In this document: positions 25,004 to 35,000 of the stretch, in pieces
Position numbering within the stretch: the first letter of the stretch is position 1
Layout: each line of letters starts with the position of its first letter
Source: Thalassospira lohafexi
GTDB taxonomy: Bacteria > Pseudomonadota > Alphaproteobacteria > Rhodospirillales > Thalassospiraceae
Direction of reading: 5' to 3'
DNA: 64,000 nt
NCBI RefSeq assembly: GCF_002844275.1
Contig: NZ_NXGX01000002.1
Location: 558,001 to 622,000, forward strand
Made by a program: the position numbers and the translations under genes
The notes under the pieces: model-generated
Seen by the model: only the letters and a program-made list of their open reading frames with translations
Database searches by the model: none
What the model was told of the DNA's origin: nothing

Positions 25004-26473
25004 TCAACTTGCCTTGGCAGCAAACGGATCATCAACAATTGGCCAAAGCGGACGGTTCAAATGACGGTATCCGTTGGTTTTGGGATCCGACGGATAGGGA
25101 CCATGCACATCCACATAAATGATTTCACCGGCAATCTTGGCAAAGGAATCGTAGAAGTGATTGGTCGATTTGATGAACAGATATTTTTTTGATTTTGGAT
25201 CAATGCCCATATTCGAAAACAGGCTGGGATCGAAACTTTGCGACCGGTTGGAATTCAGGATTACCTCCCCACCGCCCGGCAGCTCAATCACCGCACAATC
25301 ACCAAGTGGCACGATGCTTTCGCCAAAATACTGCCACGCATTGCGTTCAAGTTTTTTGACTTTGACCTCGGCATCAATTGGCGCGCCGGCATGGGCGCCG
25401 GTCTTCCCACCAAAACGAAGCGGCAAAGTCGCCCCCTCGCCGGCCGAAAAACAGGTCCGCACCGCCATCGGGTCCCAAAGGGTGCCTACGGCAAAATCAC
25501 GTAGCCCCCGTTTCATCACCGCGCGCAGCAACATGGTGCTGTCGCCGGGCACCCCACCGCCCGGATTGTCCCAGACATCGGTCAGAACGATTGGTTTGGC
25601 ATCTGATGCCAATGCCTGATCAAGGGCGACGTCCGGTGTGACAAAACTGGGTCGGGTGGCCCCACGGAAACCAAACAGCTCGACCCCCAGGTCGTTTGCA
25701 ACCTGCTTGGCTTCCGCAGGGTTATTATTGGTGGTGACAATCACCTTGGCCCCAAGGTCGGGGACGTCACCGGCCATAAATCCATGGATGAACGATACCG
25801 ACAGGATATCGCCCGTGCCTTCCATATCCTTGGCGCGGTCGATAAAGGATCGCATCGGTTCACGCGACGTCGGCAACACCTCGATCATATGGCAGTCAAA
25901 TACTGCCTTGGTCGGAATGATTTCGCCCCGCAGTGTTTTCAAAACAAGGTCAACAACCGCGCGCCCTGTTTCGACAAAATCGGTGTGGGGGAATTCCTTG
26001 AACGCGACAATGACATCAGCGTTTTTCACGCGCAAATCGGTCAAATGGCTATGTGGATCAAAACTGGTACCAATCACCACATCCGGCCCGACCATAGCGC
26101 GAATGCGCGCAATCAGATCGCCTTCACAATCAAGGTAATCCTGTGCGACCATTGCGCCATGCAGGCCAAGGATAACACCGTCAACCGGCATGGCGGCCCG
26201 CAATTGGCCAAGGACCTCATCACGAAGCTTTTCATATGTTTCGCGGTTGACCAACCCGCCGGGCTCGGCCCAGGTGGCGGTTCCTTCGATCAAATCCCAG
26301 CCTTCTTTGGCGGCCCGCAGGCGCCCTTCGGTAAAGACGGCACTGCACAGGGTCGGGGTGACCGGATGCTGACCCGGCGGTGCATAAAAGCTTTCCTGAA
26401 AATCGGAAAAATCAGTGCGTAAAGGTGAAAATGTATTGGTCTCGGTTGCAATCGAGGCGCAAAAAATCCGCAT
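25004..26473 (-). CDS. M81 family metallopeptidase (MlrC / microcystinase C family)
   Basis: 489 residues, full length for the family. The N-terminal MlrC domain (about 1-290) has IATETNTFSPLRTDF, LHGAMVAQ, and TSFDPHSHLT with candidate zinc His/Asp residues. The C-terminal domain contains LTDVWDNPGGGVPGDSTMLLRA. The named member degrades linearised microcystin. Most homologs are in transport operons for unrelated small molecules, so the real substrate is probably a small amide. It lies between the TRAP 2 binding protein and the PLP enzyme in one operon, and may release the amino acid that the PLP enzyme uses. Confidence 0.87.
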   Translation of the reverse strand: MRIFCASIATETNTFSPLRTDFSDFQESFYAPPGQHPVTPTLCSAVFTEGRLRAAKEGWDLIEGTATWAEPGGLVNRETYEKLRDEVLGQLRAAMPVDGVILGLHGAMVAQDYLDCEGDLIARIRAMVGPDVVIGTSFDPHSHLTDLRVKNADVIVAFKEFPHTDFVETGRAVVDLVLKTLRGEIIPTKAVFDCHMIEVLPTSREPMRSFIDRAKDMEGTGDILSVSFIHGFMAGDVPDLGAKVIVTTNNNPAEAKQVANDLGVELFGFRGATRPSFVTPDVALDQALASDAKPIVLTDVWDNPGGGVPGDSTMLLRAVMKRGLRDFAVGTLWDPMAVRTCFSAGEGATLPLRFGGKTGAHAGAPIDAEVKVKKLERNAWQYFGESIVPLGDCAVIELPGGGEVILNSNRSQSFDPSLFSNMGIDPKSKKYLFIKSTNHFYDSFAKIAGEIIYVDVHGPYPSDPKTNGYRHLNRPLWPIVDDPFAAKAS

Positions 26474-26517
26474 GGCCCGTGCCTTTTGTTTTTGGTCTTT
26501 TAATAACGGTTTAGGGT

Positions 26518-26546
26518 TTGAAGGGGCGAGGTTCTCGCCCCTTCAA
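26518..26546 (-). other. Intercistronic stem-loop after dctP (system 2)
   Basis: A perfect 13-bp stem, TTGAAGGGGCGAG (26518-26530) with CTCGCCCCTTCAA (26534-26546), closed by a 3-nt loop. On the minus strand it follows the dctP stop by 12 bases and precedes the M81 gene. No T-run follows in that direction, so it likely protects the dctP message. Confidence 0.75.
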
Positions 26547-26558
26547 CAATGCAAAAGC

Positions 26559-27617
26559 TTATTCGGCCATGTAGCGATTATCGTTGGCTTTCTCGACTTC
26601 TGCTTTGAACAGGTCGAGCAACTCAACACCTTCGTCACCAAGGCTTTCCTGAACGTGTTTGATCACGACCGGCTGGGTTGCCTCTTTGAACTTTTCACGG
26701 TCTTCAGCCGACAATGCGGTGATTTCCATTTTGTCCTTAAGACCGGCCAAACCACGATCAGATGCCTCGATCACACGCGAAACACCCCGGCTTGCAACAA
26801 CGCAAGACTGGGCGGCATAGCGCACGATTTTCTGCTGGTCTTCGGTCAGGTCATCCCAGAATGCTTTTGACAGCATCATGGTGTAGGGCGAAAACAGATG
26901 GTTGGTCAGGGTCAGATAGCCCTGTACTTCGTTGAACTTGGCAAAGGTCACGGTCGGAACCGGGTTCATCTGACCATCGATCACACCGGTCTGCAGACCG
27001 GCATAAACTTCACCCCATGCCATCGGATAGGCTTCGGCACCCAGTGCCTGCATGATTTTCTGATGCGATGGCAGCGACATGGTGCGCACACGAATGCCTT
27101 CGAAATCTTCAAGTTTGGCAATCGGGTGTTTGGAGTTGGTTACGGCAAAGAACCCGCCGGTATCGGGGAAGCCAAGAACCTTAACATCGGCAAGGGTTGC
27201 TTCGATGTCTGCGGCCAGTTTTTCACCAAACGGACCATCAAACACATCATAGGTCGATGCGTTGCTGTCAAAGGCGAATGCAAGGTTCAAAACGTCGATA
27301 CGCGGGTAATAAGATGCCAACGCGCCGGTGGAGGTCAGGGTTGCCTGAATGATACCATCACGCACCATCTGCACATGTTCAGCAGCCGAACCAAGCTGGT
27401 TGGACGGATAGACTTCAACTTCGATTTCGCCATTGGTGTCGGCTTCGACGATGTTGGCAAAAACAGCCGTACAGGCATGGGCCGGATTTTCAAACGGATC
27501 GGCCTTGTTATCATGGGCGAATTTCAGGACTTTCGTCTCGGCAAATGCCATTGACGTGCTGCCCATCAGCATTGCGGTTGCCAGGGCGGCTGCGCCCAAA
27601 CGTTTTGCGGTTTTCAT
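26559..27617 (-). CDS. TRAP transporter substrate-binding protein DctP (system 2)
   Basis: 352 residues with a Sec signal (about 1-26, ending AFA-E). The DctP motifs are VYPSNQLGSAAEHVQMVRDG, then RVRT with the substrate-carboxylate Arg at about 178, then LGAEAYPMAWGEVYAGLQTG and IDGQMNP. It would bind an organic acid in the periplasm. The catabolic genes downstream and the kinase in the divergent operon suggest an amino-sugar acid or similar. Transcription comes from the divergent region at 29530-29720 through dctQ and dctM. Confidence 0.93.
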   Translation of the reverse strand: MKTAKRLGAAALATAMLMGSTSMAFAETKVLKFAHDNKADPFENPAHACTAVFANIVEADTNGEIEVEVYPSNQLGSAAEHVQMVRDGIIQATLTSTGALASYYPRIDVLNLAFAFDSNASTYDVFDGPFGEKLAADIEATLADVKVLGFPDTGGFFAVTNSKHPIAKLEDFEGIRVRTMSLPSHQKIMQALGAEAYPMAWGEVYAGLQTGVIDGQMNPVPTVTFAKFNEVQGYLTLTNHLFSPYTMMLSKAFWDDLTEDQQKIVRYAAQSCVVASRGVSRVIEASDRGLAGLKDKMEITALSAEDREKFKEATQPVVIKHVQESLGDEGVELLDLFKAEVEKANDNRYMAE

Positions 27618-27718
27618 TATACTGCCTCTCCTTGATTAACGACTTTATGGTGTCCGATTGTTGGTTCATGTCGCACCCCGGCCCGGACCTGACCGGGGGC
27701 TATTTCGATGCCCCGTGC

Positions 27719-28999
27719 TTAGCGGAAACCCAGCAATCGCGGTATCGCGAGGGCCAAGTCCGACCAAAAGGCAAACAGGAACAGCACACCCAGTTCGGCC
27801 AGCAAAAACGGCCAAAGCTGTGCTGCAATTTTTTCAAGTTTTTCGCCCGTGACTGATGACAGCACAAACAGACAAGCCCCAACGGGCGGCGTCATCAGTG
27901 AGATATTGAGTGCCAGAACAAAGATGATCCCGGCATGGATCGGGTCCATCCCGATCTGCATGGTCAATGGCACCAGAACCGGGGCGAGAATGATCAGGAT
28001 CGCGTTGATATCCATCACCATGCCGATCATCAGCAGCATGCCGACGATCATGAAAATGACGATGTACCGGTTGTCCGAAACGCCCAGAACCATGTTCGCG
28101 ACTTCTTGCGGGATGCGGTTAAAGCTCAGCCACCAGCCAAGGATCGATGCAAAGGCAATGATGACAAAGATCACCCCGGTCACACGCGCCGTTCTGATCA
28201 GCATCCTGAAGAAGGCATTGAATGTCAGGGCCCGGTAGATGAACACACCGATAAATAAGGCGTATGCAACCGCGACGGACGCCGCCTCGGTCGGGGTGAC
28301 GATCCCACCCAGAATACCGCCAAGGATGATCAGTGGCATGATGAGCGCCGTGATCGACGATTTGAAAATCTTCCAGACTTCCAAAAGCGACGCCCGGCGT
28401 TCATTTTTGGGCAGGTTCTTGGACCGTGCCGTCACGGCAATCACGGTCATGCAAATCAGGCAAATCATAAGACCGGGCAAAATACCGGCCGCAAACAGCC
28501 CGCCAATTGAAACCCCCATCAACGACCCATACACAACCATCAAACCCGATGGTGGAATGGTCGGACCAATGATCGATCCCGCCGCCGTCACTGCACAGGC
28601 ATAATCACGGCGATATCCGCGTTCGACCATGGCCGGCACAAGAGTCTTGCCAAAGGCGGCCGCATCGGCGGTTGCCGCCCCGGTCAATCCGGCAAAGAAC
28701 ACAGACGCCAGCATATTGGTATGCGCAAGGCCACCGCGCAGATGCCCGACAAGTGCTTGGGCAAACAACACCAACCGGCTGGTGATGCCGATATGGTTCA
28801 TGATCTCACCGGCCAGAATAAAGAACGGCATGGCAAGAAACGGAAACACGTTCAAACCGTTGAAAACCTTGCTTGGACCCTGGGATAAGAAAATCCCCCC
28901 GCCCATATCAAACAGGCCCACAACACCGGCGACACCAAGGGCAAAACCAATCGGCATGCCCAAAACCATCAGAACGACAAAGATAATGGCGACGATCAT
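27719..28999 (-). CDS. TRAP transporter large permease DctM (system 2)
   Basis: 426 residues, about 11-12 membrane segments. Landmarks are MPFFILAGEIMNHIG, FAGLTGAATADAAAFG, AAGSIIGPTIPPSGLMVVYG, VTPTEAASVAVAYA and SLMTPPVGACLFV. It forms the transport channel with DctQ, whose gene it follows with a 4-bp overlap. The binding-protein gene comes 101 bases later. Confidence 0.93.
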   Translation of the reverse strand: MIVAIIFVVLMVLGMPIGFALGVAGVVGLFDMGGGIFLSQGPSKVFNGLNVFPFLAMPFFILAGEIMNHIGITSRLVLFAQALVGHLRGGLAHTNMLASVFFAGLTGAATADAAAFGKTLVPAMVERGYRRDYACAVTAAGSIIGPTIPPSGLMVVYGSLMGVSIGGLFAAGILPGLMICLICMTVIAVTARSKNLPKNERRASLLEVWKIFKSSITALIMPLIILGGILGGIVTPTEAASVAVAYALFIGVFIYRALTFNAFFRMLIRTARVTGVIFVIIAFASILGWWLSFNRIPQEVANMVLGVSDNRYIVIFMIVGMLLMIGMVMDINAILIILAPVLVPLTMQIGMDPIHAGIIFVLALNISLMTPPVGACLFVLSSVTGEKLEKIAAQLWPFLLAELGVLFLFAFWSDLALAIPRLLGFR

Positions 29000-29526
29000 T
29001 CTGCGCCCTCCGCAATATCAATCGGAACGAAGCGGCCCTGATCGCGCAAGGCAACAAGCAAAAGCTGAATGGCCGCCAGCAATGACGCCACCGGCACAGC
29101 CGCATAAGGCAGCGCCAGGGACATGCCAAAAATCATGGCCTGTCGGCTCATGCCGCCCATGGCAAAATCAAATCCGTAAATCGCCAGATACAAAAACGCC
29201 GACAATGCGATCAGATCGACCAGAAACAGGATGGATCGCTGTAGCGGCATGGGCAGACTTAAAACAACCATGCCAATGCCAATGTGTTCGCGCCGTGCGA
29301 TCCCGGCCGATATCGCCAGTAAGGCCGACCAGATCATCAAATAGCGCGCCAGTTCTTCGGGCCACGGCAACTGCCAATGAAAGATGTATCGATCAATAAC
29401 GCCAAGCCAGACATCGAGAACAAGGGTCAACATCAAAACCGCGATGACGCGTTCGACGACCCAGTTCAAAGACCGGCTCATGGTTGCTGCTGCTGTTTCA
29501 ACACGGCGTAATGCCATCTTCGCCAA
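28996..29526 (-). CDS. TRAP transporter small permease DctQ (system 2)
   Basis: 176 residues, four membrane segments (about 30-48, 62-80, 100-120 and 138-160). RREHIGIGMVVLSLP in the loop matches the DctQ R.EHI motif. The N-terminus is rather long and basic. It is the first gene of the leftward operon dctQ-dctM-dctP-M81-PLP enzyme. The promoter region, with three RpiR/HexR-like palindromes, begins about 24 bases upstream of its ATG. Confidence 0.88.
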   Translation of the reverse strand: MAKMALRRVETAAATMSRSLNWVVERVIAVLMLTLVLDVWLGVIDRYIFHWQLPWPEELARYLMIWSALLAISAGIARREHIGIGMVVLSLPMPLQRSILFLVDLIALSAFLYLAIYGFDFAMGGMSRQAMIFGMSLALPYAAVPVASLLAAIQLLLVALRDQGRFVPIDIAEGAE

Positions 29527-29549
29527 ACTCTCCGCTGATGAATCTTTTA

Positions 29550-29564
29550 TGTAATTTTTCTACA
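29550..29564. promoter_or_regulatory. HexR/RpiR-like operator 1 (TGTAA-N5-CTACA)
   Basis: TGTAATTTTTCTACA, a 15-bp site with TGTAR and YTACA arms around five bases. It has the same size and arms as the known HexR site TGTAATTAAATTACA. It is 24 bp before the dctQ start of TRAP system 2. Confidence 0.65.
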
Positions 29565-29579
29565 TACTGAGTATCATTT

Positions 29580-29594
29580 TGTAGCTTGTCTACA
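29580..29594. promoter_or_regulatory. HexR/RpiR-like operator 2 (TGTAG-N5-CTACA)
   Basis: TGTAGCTTGTCTACA is a perfect 5-bp inverted repeat around five bases. Its centre is 30 bp from that of operator 1, about three DNA turns, so the two would lie on one face of the helix. Confidence 0.7.
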
Positions 29595-29653
29595 TATTTT
29601 TGACATGTATCGAGCGATTTTTCCACTATTGACCTTCTCCACAAGCTGATTTA

Positions 29654-29668
29654 GGTAGTTAAACTACA
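29654..29668. promoter_or_regulatory. HexR/RpiR-like operator 3 (GGTAG-N5-CTACA)
   Basis: GGTAGTTAAACTACA has one mismatch in its arms, and its TTAAA centre equals that of the HexR consensus as I know it. It is 74 bp (about seven turns) from operator 2 and 57 bp before the ridA start, so it probably controls the rightward operon. Confidence 0.65.
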
Positions 29669-29725
29669 TTTTTAGACGGGCGTCGTTTTCAATCGACCCC
29701 ACCAGCCACAACAGGGAGATTATCC

Positions 29726-30112
29726 ATGGCGATCAAACATTACGGCAATGAACGCAGCGGTGCCGGTGGACAGAAGCTGCCATTTTCACCCGCTGTTCGT
29801 GCAGGCGACTACGTCTATATTTCGGGTCAGGTTGCCATGAAAGAAAATGGTGAAATCGAATATGGCAGCATCGAAGATCAGACCCGTCGCACCATGGAAA
29901 ACGTCAAGGCGACCTTGGCACTTGCCGGGTGCACGCTTGATGATGTGTTCAAAATGAATGTCTGGCTGGCCGATACACGCGATTTTTGGACGTTCAACCG
30001 CGTCTATGCCGAATTCTTCCCGGGCGAGCGCCCTGCACGCTCCACGGTACAATCGCAGATGATGGTGGACGCCAAGATTGAAATTGAAGCTATCGCTTAT
30101 AAGCCTGAATAG
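29726..30112 (+). CDS. RidA family enamine/imine deaminase
   Basis: 128 residues, canonical RidA length. VYISGQVAMKENGE and the catalytic Arg in RPARSTVQSQM (about 105) are present, and the end IEIEAIAYKPE is the family C-terminus. It hydrolyses 2-iminoacids or enamines released by PLP dehydratases to 2-keto acids plus ammonia. Here it would serve the D-serine-dehydratase-like enzyme encoded at the far end of the divergent operon. It is the first gene of the ridA-rpiR-kinase operon, downstream of operator 3. Confidence 0.92.
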   Translation: MAIKHYGNERSGAGGQKLPFSPAVRAGDYVYISGQVAMKENGEIEYGSIEDQTRRTMENVKATLALAGCTLDDVFKMNVWLADTRDFWTFNRVYAEFFPGERPARSTVQSQMMVDAKIEIEAIAYKPE

Positions 30113-30181
30113 TGATACTTCCCAAGGGGGTGCCGTTGATGGCCCCCCTACCCGTCCTTTGAACAGCACCGGACAAGACCC

Positions 30182-31066
30182 ATGCAACCAACAGCCGACA
30201 TCATCAGTCTGTTGCGCAGTCAATCGGGGAAATTCCCCAACCGCGAACAACAGGTTGCCGATTATGTCAGCGAGCATCTCGAAGCGGTGACCACCATTGC
30301 CCTTTCGGAACTTGCCGAAAATGTTGGTGTAAGCGAACCAACGGTAATCCGGTTTTGTCGTACATTGGGCTGTGACGGGTTTCGCGATTTCAAAATGCAG
30401 CTGGCGCAAAATTTGGCCGTCAGCATGCAATATCTAACGTCCGAGGATATATCGGACGACACCACCGCTGCCGATGTTTTATCAAATCACGTTCTTGGCG
30501 TGATCATTGATAACCTTCGCCTGCTACGTGATCAGCTTTCATCCGATCAGGTTGATCAGGCCGCCGACATTCTGGTCAAGGCCCGACAGATTGCCTTTCT
30601 GGGCGTCGGGGGCGGTTCAACAACCGTGGCCTTTGATGCCGCCAACCGTTTTTTCCGGCTTGGCATCCCGGCACAATCGCAAAGTGATGGCTATTTACAG
30701 CGCATGCTGGCGTCCACCCTTGGCCCGGAGGATGTGATTTTTGCCATTTCCACCAGCGGCCGACCGACCGAGCTGATCCATTCTGCGGCCATTGCACGGC
30801 AATATGGTGCCAAGGTCATATCACTGACCCATCCCGACAGCCCCCTTGCGGCCGAAAGCGATCTGGTGGTGGCGATTGATATGCCAGAAAACCCCGATAT
30901 CTATAAACCGACCGCCACCCGCCATGCGTTTCTGGCAACGATTGATGTGATTGCCACCGCCGTTGCGCGACGCATGCCCAATCAGGCCAAGGAAAAGCTG
31001 CGCCGCATCCGCTCGTCCCTGTTAACCATCAATCCACCAACGGGCCGTCAGCCGATTGGCGACTAA
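30182..31066 (+). CDS. RpiR family transcriptional regulator (HTH + SIS domain)
   Basis: 294 residues. The N-terminal HTH_6 (about 15-85) has FPNREQQVADYVSEHLEAV and VGVSEPTVIRFCRTLGCDGFRDF, the RpiR/HexR reading head. The SIS sugar-phosphate domain (about 130-265) has AFLGVGGGSTTVA and VIFAISTSGRPTELI. HexR proteins bind KDPG, and the three HexR-like sites upstream suggest this regulator has the same sort of ligand. It probably represses both the TRAP 2 operon and its own operon until KDPG or a related sugar phosphate appears. Confidence 0.92.
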   Translation: MQPTADIISLLRSQSGKFPNREQQVADYVSEHLEAVTTIALSELAENVGVSEPTVIRFCRTLGCDGFRDFKMQLAQNLAVSMQYLTSEDISDDTTAADVLSNHVLGVIIDNLRLLRDQLSSDQVDQAADILVKARQIAFLGVGGGSTTVAFDAANRFFRLGIPAQSQSDGYLQRMLASTLGPEDVIFAISTSGRPTELIHSAAIARQYGAKVISLTHPDSPLAAESDLVVAIDMPENPDIYKPTATRHAFLATIDVIATAVARRMPNQAKEKLRRIRSSLLTINPPTGRQPIGD

Positions 31067-31107
31067 GCCACCACGCACATCCGTATCCAGCATCAAAGGT
31101 TCCCCCA

Positions 31108-32082
31108 ATGTCCCATATTGCCTTTATCGGTGAATGCATGATCGAACTTTCGGGCTCAAAACCCGATGCGATTTTTGGCACTGCACAGCTTGGCTTTGCC
31201 GGGGATACCTTAAATGCTGCGACCTATATGGCGCGGACATCGCGTCTTCTTGCTGATGGAGATGCGCAGAATACCAAAGATGTTAGCGCTAACACCGCAT
31301 CCTACATCACCGCATTGGGCACAGACCCCTACAGCAACGCGATGCTGCACGCATGGCAGCAAGACGGCATTGGAACCGACCTCGTGCGCCAGATTGACGG
31401 TGCTTTGCCCGGCCTTTATGCCATTCAGACCGATGCCCATGGCGAACGCAGCTTTTCGTACTGGCGCGCACATGCTGCGGCCAAACAAATGCTGTCTGAT
31501 GGTCATGACGATAAAATCAGAACCGCCTTTGCGCAGTTGGACGGCATCTATCTTTCGGGAATTACGCTGGCGATCCTGTCGGAGTCAGATCGGACAAAAA
31601 TGATCAAGCTGGTGGCTGATTTCGCCGATCAAGGCGGCAAGGTTTATTTCGACACCAATCACCGCCCACGTCTTTGGTCTGATAGCAAAACCGCCATTGC
31701 CGCCTATAAGGCGATTGCCCCGCTATGCCACACGGTTCTGCCAACATTTGATGATGATGCGGCCCTGTTTGGTGACGCATCCCCGACTGATACCGCCAAA
31801 CGCTGGCTGGCTGCCGGGGCTTGGGAAGTCATCGTAAAGTCGGGCGGTGATCCGACATTCTATGCAACCCAAACCGGCGACACCGGATCGATCACGCCCC
31901 CCGTTATCACCGACATTGTCGATACCACCTCAGCCGGGGATTCGTTTAACGGGGCATTCCTTGGCGCAAAGTCGCACGGCAAGACAACCCAACAGGCCAT
32001 TGTAATTGCACAACAAGTGGCCGGTCGGGTCATTGGCCGCCACGGGGCACTGGTCGACATCAGCGACCTTACCCTCGCCTGA
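31108..32082 (+). CDS. kdgK: PfkB family sugar kinase, probable 2-keto-3-deoxygluconate kinase
   Basis: 324 residues of the PfkB ribokinase family. The opening IAFIGECMIELSG and FAGDTLNAATYMAR is characteristic of KDG kinase, and the ATP/anion-hole signature DTTSAGDSFNGAFLG holds the catalytic Asp. YFDTNHRPRLW is another KdgK-like segment. It would phosphorylate 2-keto-3-deoxygluconate to KDPG for the Entner-Doudoroff aldolase, which is not in the window. It is 41 bases behind the rpiR gene, in the same operon. Confidence 0.87.
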   Translation: MSHIAFIGECMIELSGSKPDAIFGTAQLGFAGDTLNAATYMARTSRLLADGDAQNTKDVSANTASYITALGTDPYSNAMLHAWQQDGIGTDLVRQIDGALPGLYAIQTDAHGERSFSYWRAHAAAKQMLSDGHDDKIRTAFAQLDGIYLSGITLAILSESDRTKMIKLVADFADQGGKVYFDTNHRPRLWSDSKTAIAAYKAIAPLCHTVLPTFDDDAALFGDASPTDTAKRWLAAGAWEVIVKSGGDPTFYATQTGDTGSITPPVITDIVDTTSAGDSFNGAFLGAKSHGKTTQQAIVIAQQVAGRVIGRHGALVDISDLTLA

Positions 32083-32090
32083 CATACCCC

Positions 32091-35000
32091 CTAATAATCG
32101 AGCCTATATTGAATACCAGCCGTACTATCAATCTCGGTGGTTTCGCTGGTCACACTGATGTTCGGGGTGATTTCAATTTCGACTTCGACCCCGCTTGATC
32201 CCGGGGTTGAACCGGCCTTGGTGCCGACATAGACCCCGTCGGTCAGATACTTGCCAACCTTGACCTCCGGCCCGTCTTCACCGCCACCGACCTGTAAAAC
32301 ATCGGCACCAATAAACCGACGCACACTGCCGACCACATCAAGGCCGCCGCCACCGCCCGACAATTCATTTAACGCACTGGCAAGCTGGACGGCCTCAACA
32401 GCGCTCAGGCTGCCTTGCGACTTACCAAACAGGACTTGAGACAGAATTTCATCTTCCGGCAAGGACGGATTAGACGTCAACACGAGTTCAGGGTCACTTG
32501 CTGGCCCCTGAAAACCTGCCGTGACTTCAAGCTCGGACGTTGTATAGACCCCCTTGATGTCGAGCATCGGATCAGGCGGGGATGCGCCGGCAAACGTGAT
32601 GCTGGAATCCTTGATCACGAATGTTTTGCCAATGATATCAAGCTGCCCGCGCAACGCCGACAATTTGCCGACAATGCGCGGATCATTGGTTGTGCCTGAG
32701 ATATCAAGCGTGCCGCCCCATTCGGAATCAAGCCCCTTACCGCGGACAAAAAGTCGTGCGGGGATGTTTACCGTTACATCCAGATTGCCGACAAAGCCGC
32801 CTTTTGCTTCCTGTTCTTTTTTGGCTTTTGCTTCTTCCTGCGCACCCGGAAGGTTGGCAACATCAAGGCTTGGAACCGATTCAGGCAAGGCAAGGCTCAA
32901 GTCGACCTCACCGCGCTGAAGCGTCACGGTGCTTTTGATGTCCGCCCCGCCTTCGGTGCCCGTGACAGATGTGTCAACATCGGCCCAGAATTGCAGCTCA
33001 TCTTTGCGCGACAACGCCATATTGGTAAGCTTAAGTCCGACATCGTATTTGACCATTGATCCTTGATTAAGGGCCAGATCAACCGACCCATCAAGTGTCC
33101 CCGAACCACCATCGGTCGCAGTTATCGACGGGATTGAAAGCCCGGTCTGGTCAAAGTCACCGGTGAATGTCAGCCCATCAATAATGGTGCCGTATTCAAG
33201 GTTTTCATACGCACCATCGGCAAGCTTGATGTCACCTTTCCACGCGATGTCATCAAGACGCCCACTGACATCAAGGGCCAGCTTGATGTTGCCCGAAAGA
33301 TCATGATCAGGCGCCGGGACATAAGGCCAGAATTCCGCAATCTCACCGTCAAGACGCACCGATCCGACAACAGGTGCCGACATATCGGGACTAAATTCCT
33401 GTGCAAGGATTGAAATCGCCAGAGGCACCTTGCCATTGGCTTTCAGAATCTGCTCATCGTCATTGCCCAGAGATGCGGCACCGGAAAGCTCGGCATCTTT
33501 AAGGCTGACGTCCAAATCCATTTTAAGCGGCTTGAGCCCCTTGGCCGCCTTGGCCGTAATGCCGTCAATTTGACCTTTGACAGATGCGGTTGGCGTCTCA
33601 CCCGGCTTTTCACGCAGCATGGCCGCAAGGTTCGCAGTCCCGTCAAGGCCATCAAACCCGGCAATCGCCCCCCACGGGCCAAGATCAACTCCCTCAAGCG
33701 TGACATCCGCAGAAATCATCTGCTTTGCCTTATGGTCAAGAACCGCACGCAACTGACCACTGCCAACCGTGATATCGGCATCAAGCTGCTGGGTACCATC
33801 GCTTTTCTGAACAAAGCTTAATGGTTCACGCAAGGCAACTTTCTGGTCCGCGATAAAGACATCAAATTTACTGGCATCCACACGCAGATCATCACCAAGG
33901 CCAAGCTTGGTAAGCGCATCAACTGAAAACGGCACGTTGGCTTGCCATGTGCCACGGGTCTTAAGCGACACATCAAGCGCGTCCAGCCCACCATCAGCCC
34001 CAACTGTCACGTCATTGATCGCAACGTCACTGGCAAAGATATCTTTGCCTTCAACGGTCGCACTGATTACGGGGGCCTCAAACGCATTGGTAACGTCTGC
34101 GGCAAGGTTGATATGATCGACCCTGACCGGGTCTTCACCCGGTGTTGCCTCCAGACGCAGCCCCTTGGTCGTCGCCGTCACATTGACGGTTTGCTGCGTA
34201 CCGTCAGGCACCAGCGCGATGTCAGCTGTCATTGCACCATTGGTAAAGGGCACACCAAAATCAGACAGCATCACCGCATCAAGTTTCGACAGCGCAAATT
34301 TGCCCTGCATCGGCACGGCGTATTCAGGCAGGGTGATGTCCCCGCGAAGGTCAATATGCTCCCCGCGCAGGGAAATGCCCTCAACCCGCAAGGCGTCACT
34401 TGGCAGAACAACATTGGCCGCAAGATCATATTTGGCATTCGCGCGGTTGAATTTGACCGTATTCGTCAGTGACAACACCGATTGCGCCGACCATCCCATC
34501 TTGCTGACAAGCTTGACGTTTTCAAGAACCTGCCCCGCCGCATCGACCTTGGCAGTGCTAAGGTTAATCACCCCGGCGGGTGCACTGGTCGGGCCATCAA
34601 GTGCGATGGTCAATTTCGCCGGTGCAATCGCAACCCCGATCCCCGGCGGCACGGTTCCCGGTGCAATATCAAGACTGGCGTCGATGGCCATTTGACCAAA
34701 TGTTTCAGTCAGATCGACCTTTGCCGCCCCCGTCACTGTGGCGGTTTGCACCTGATTAAGGTCAATGGCCATATCAAATGCCGGACTGATCGCAACCGAT
34801 CCGGCAAGGGTCGGTGACGGGCCAACAATCCGATCCAGATCAGAAACGCCAAATCCGGTTTGCGTGCCATTGACCGCAACGTCAAAACCGCCACCATTTT
34901 CCATCGACCATTTTATATCCGACAGGGCAACTTGTCCCTGCCCGGATAAATCAAGCCCGGAAATAGGCCCAAAGATCGAAAGATCGGCCACATCAGCCGT

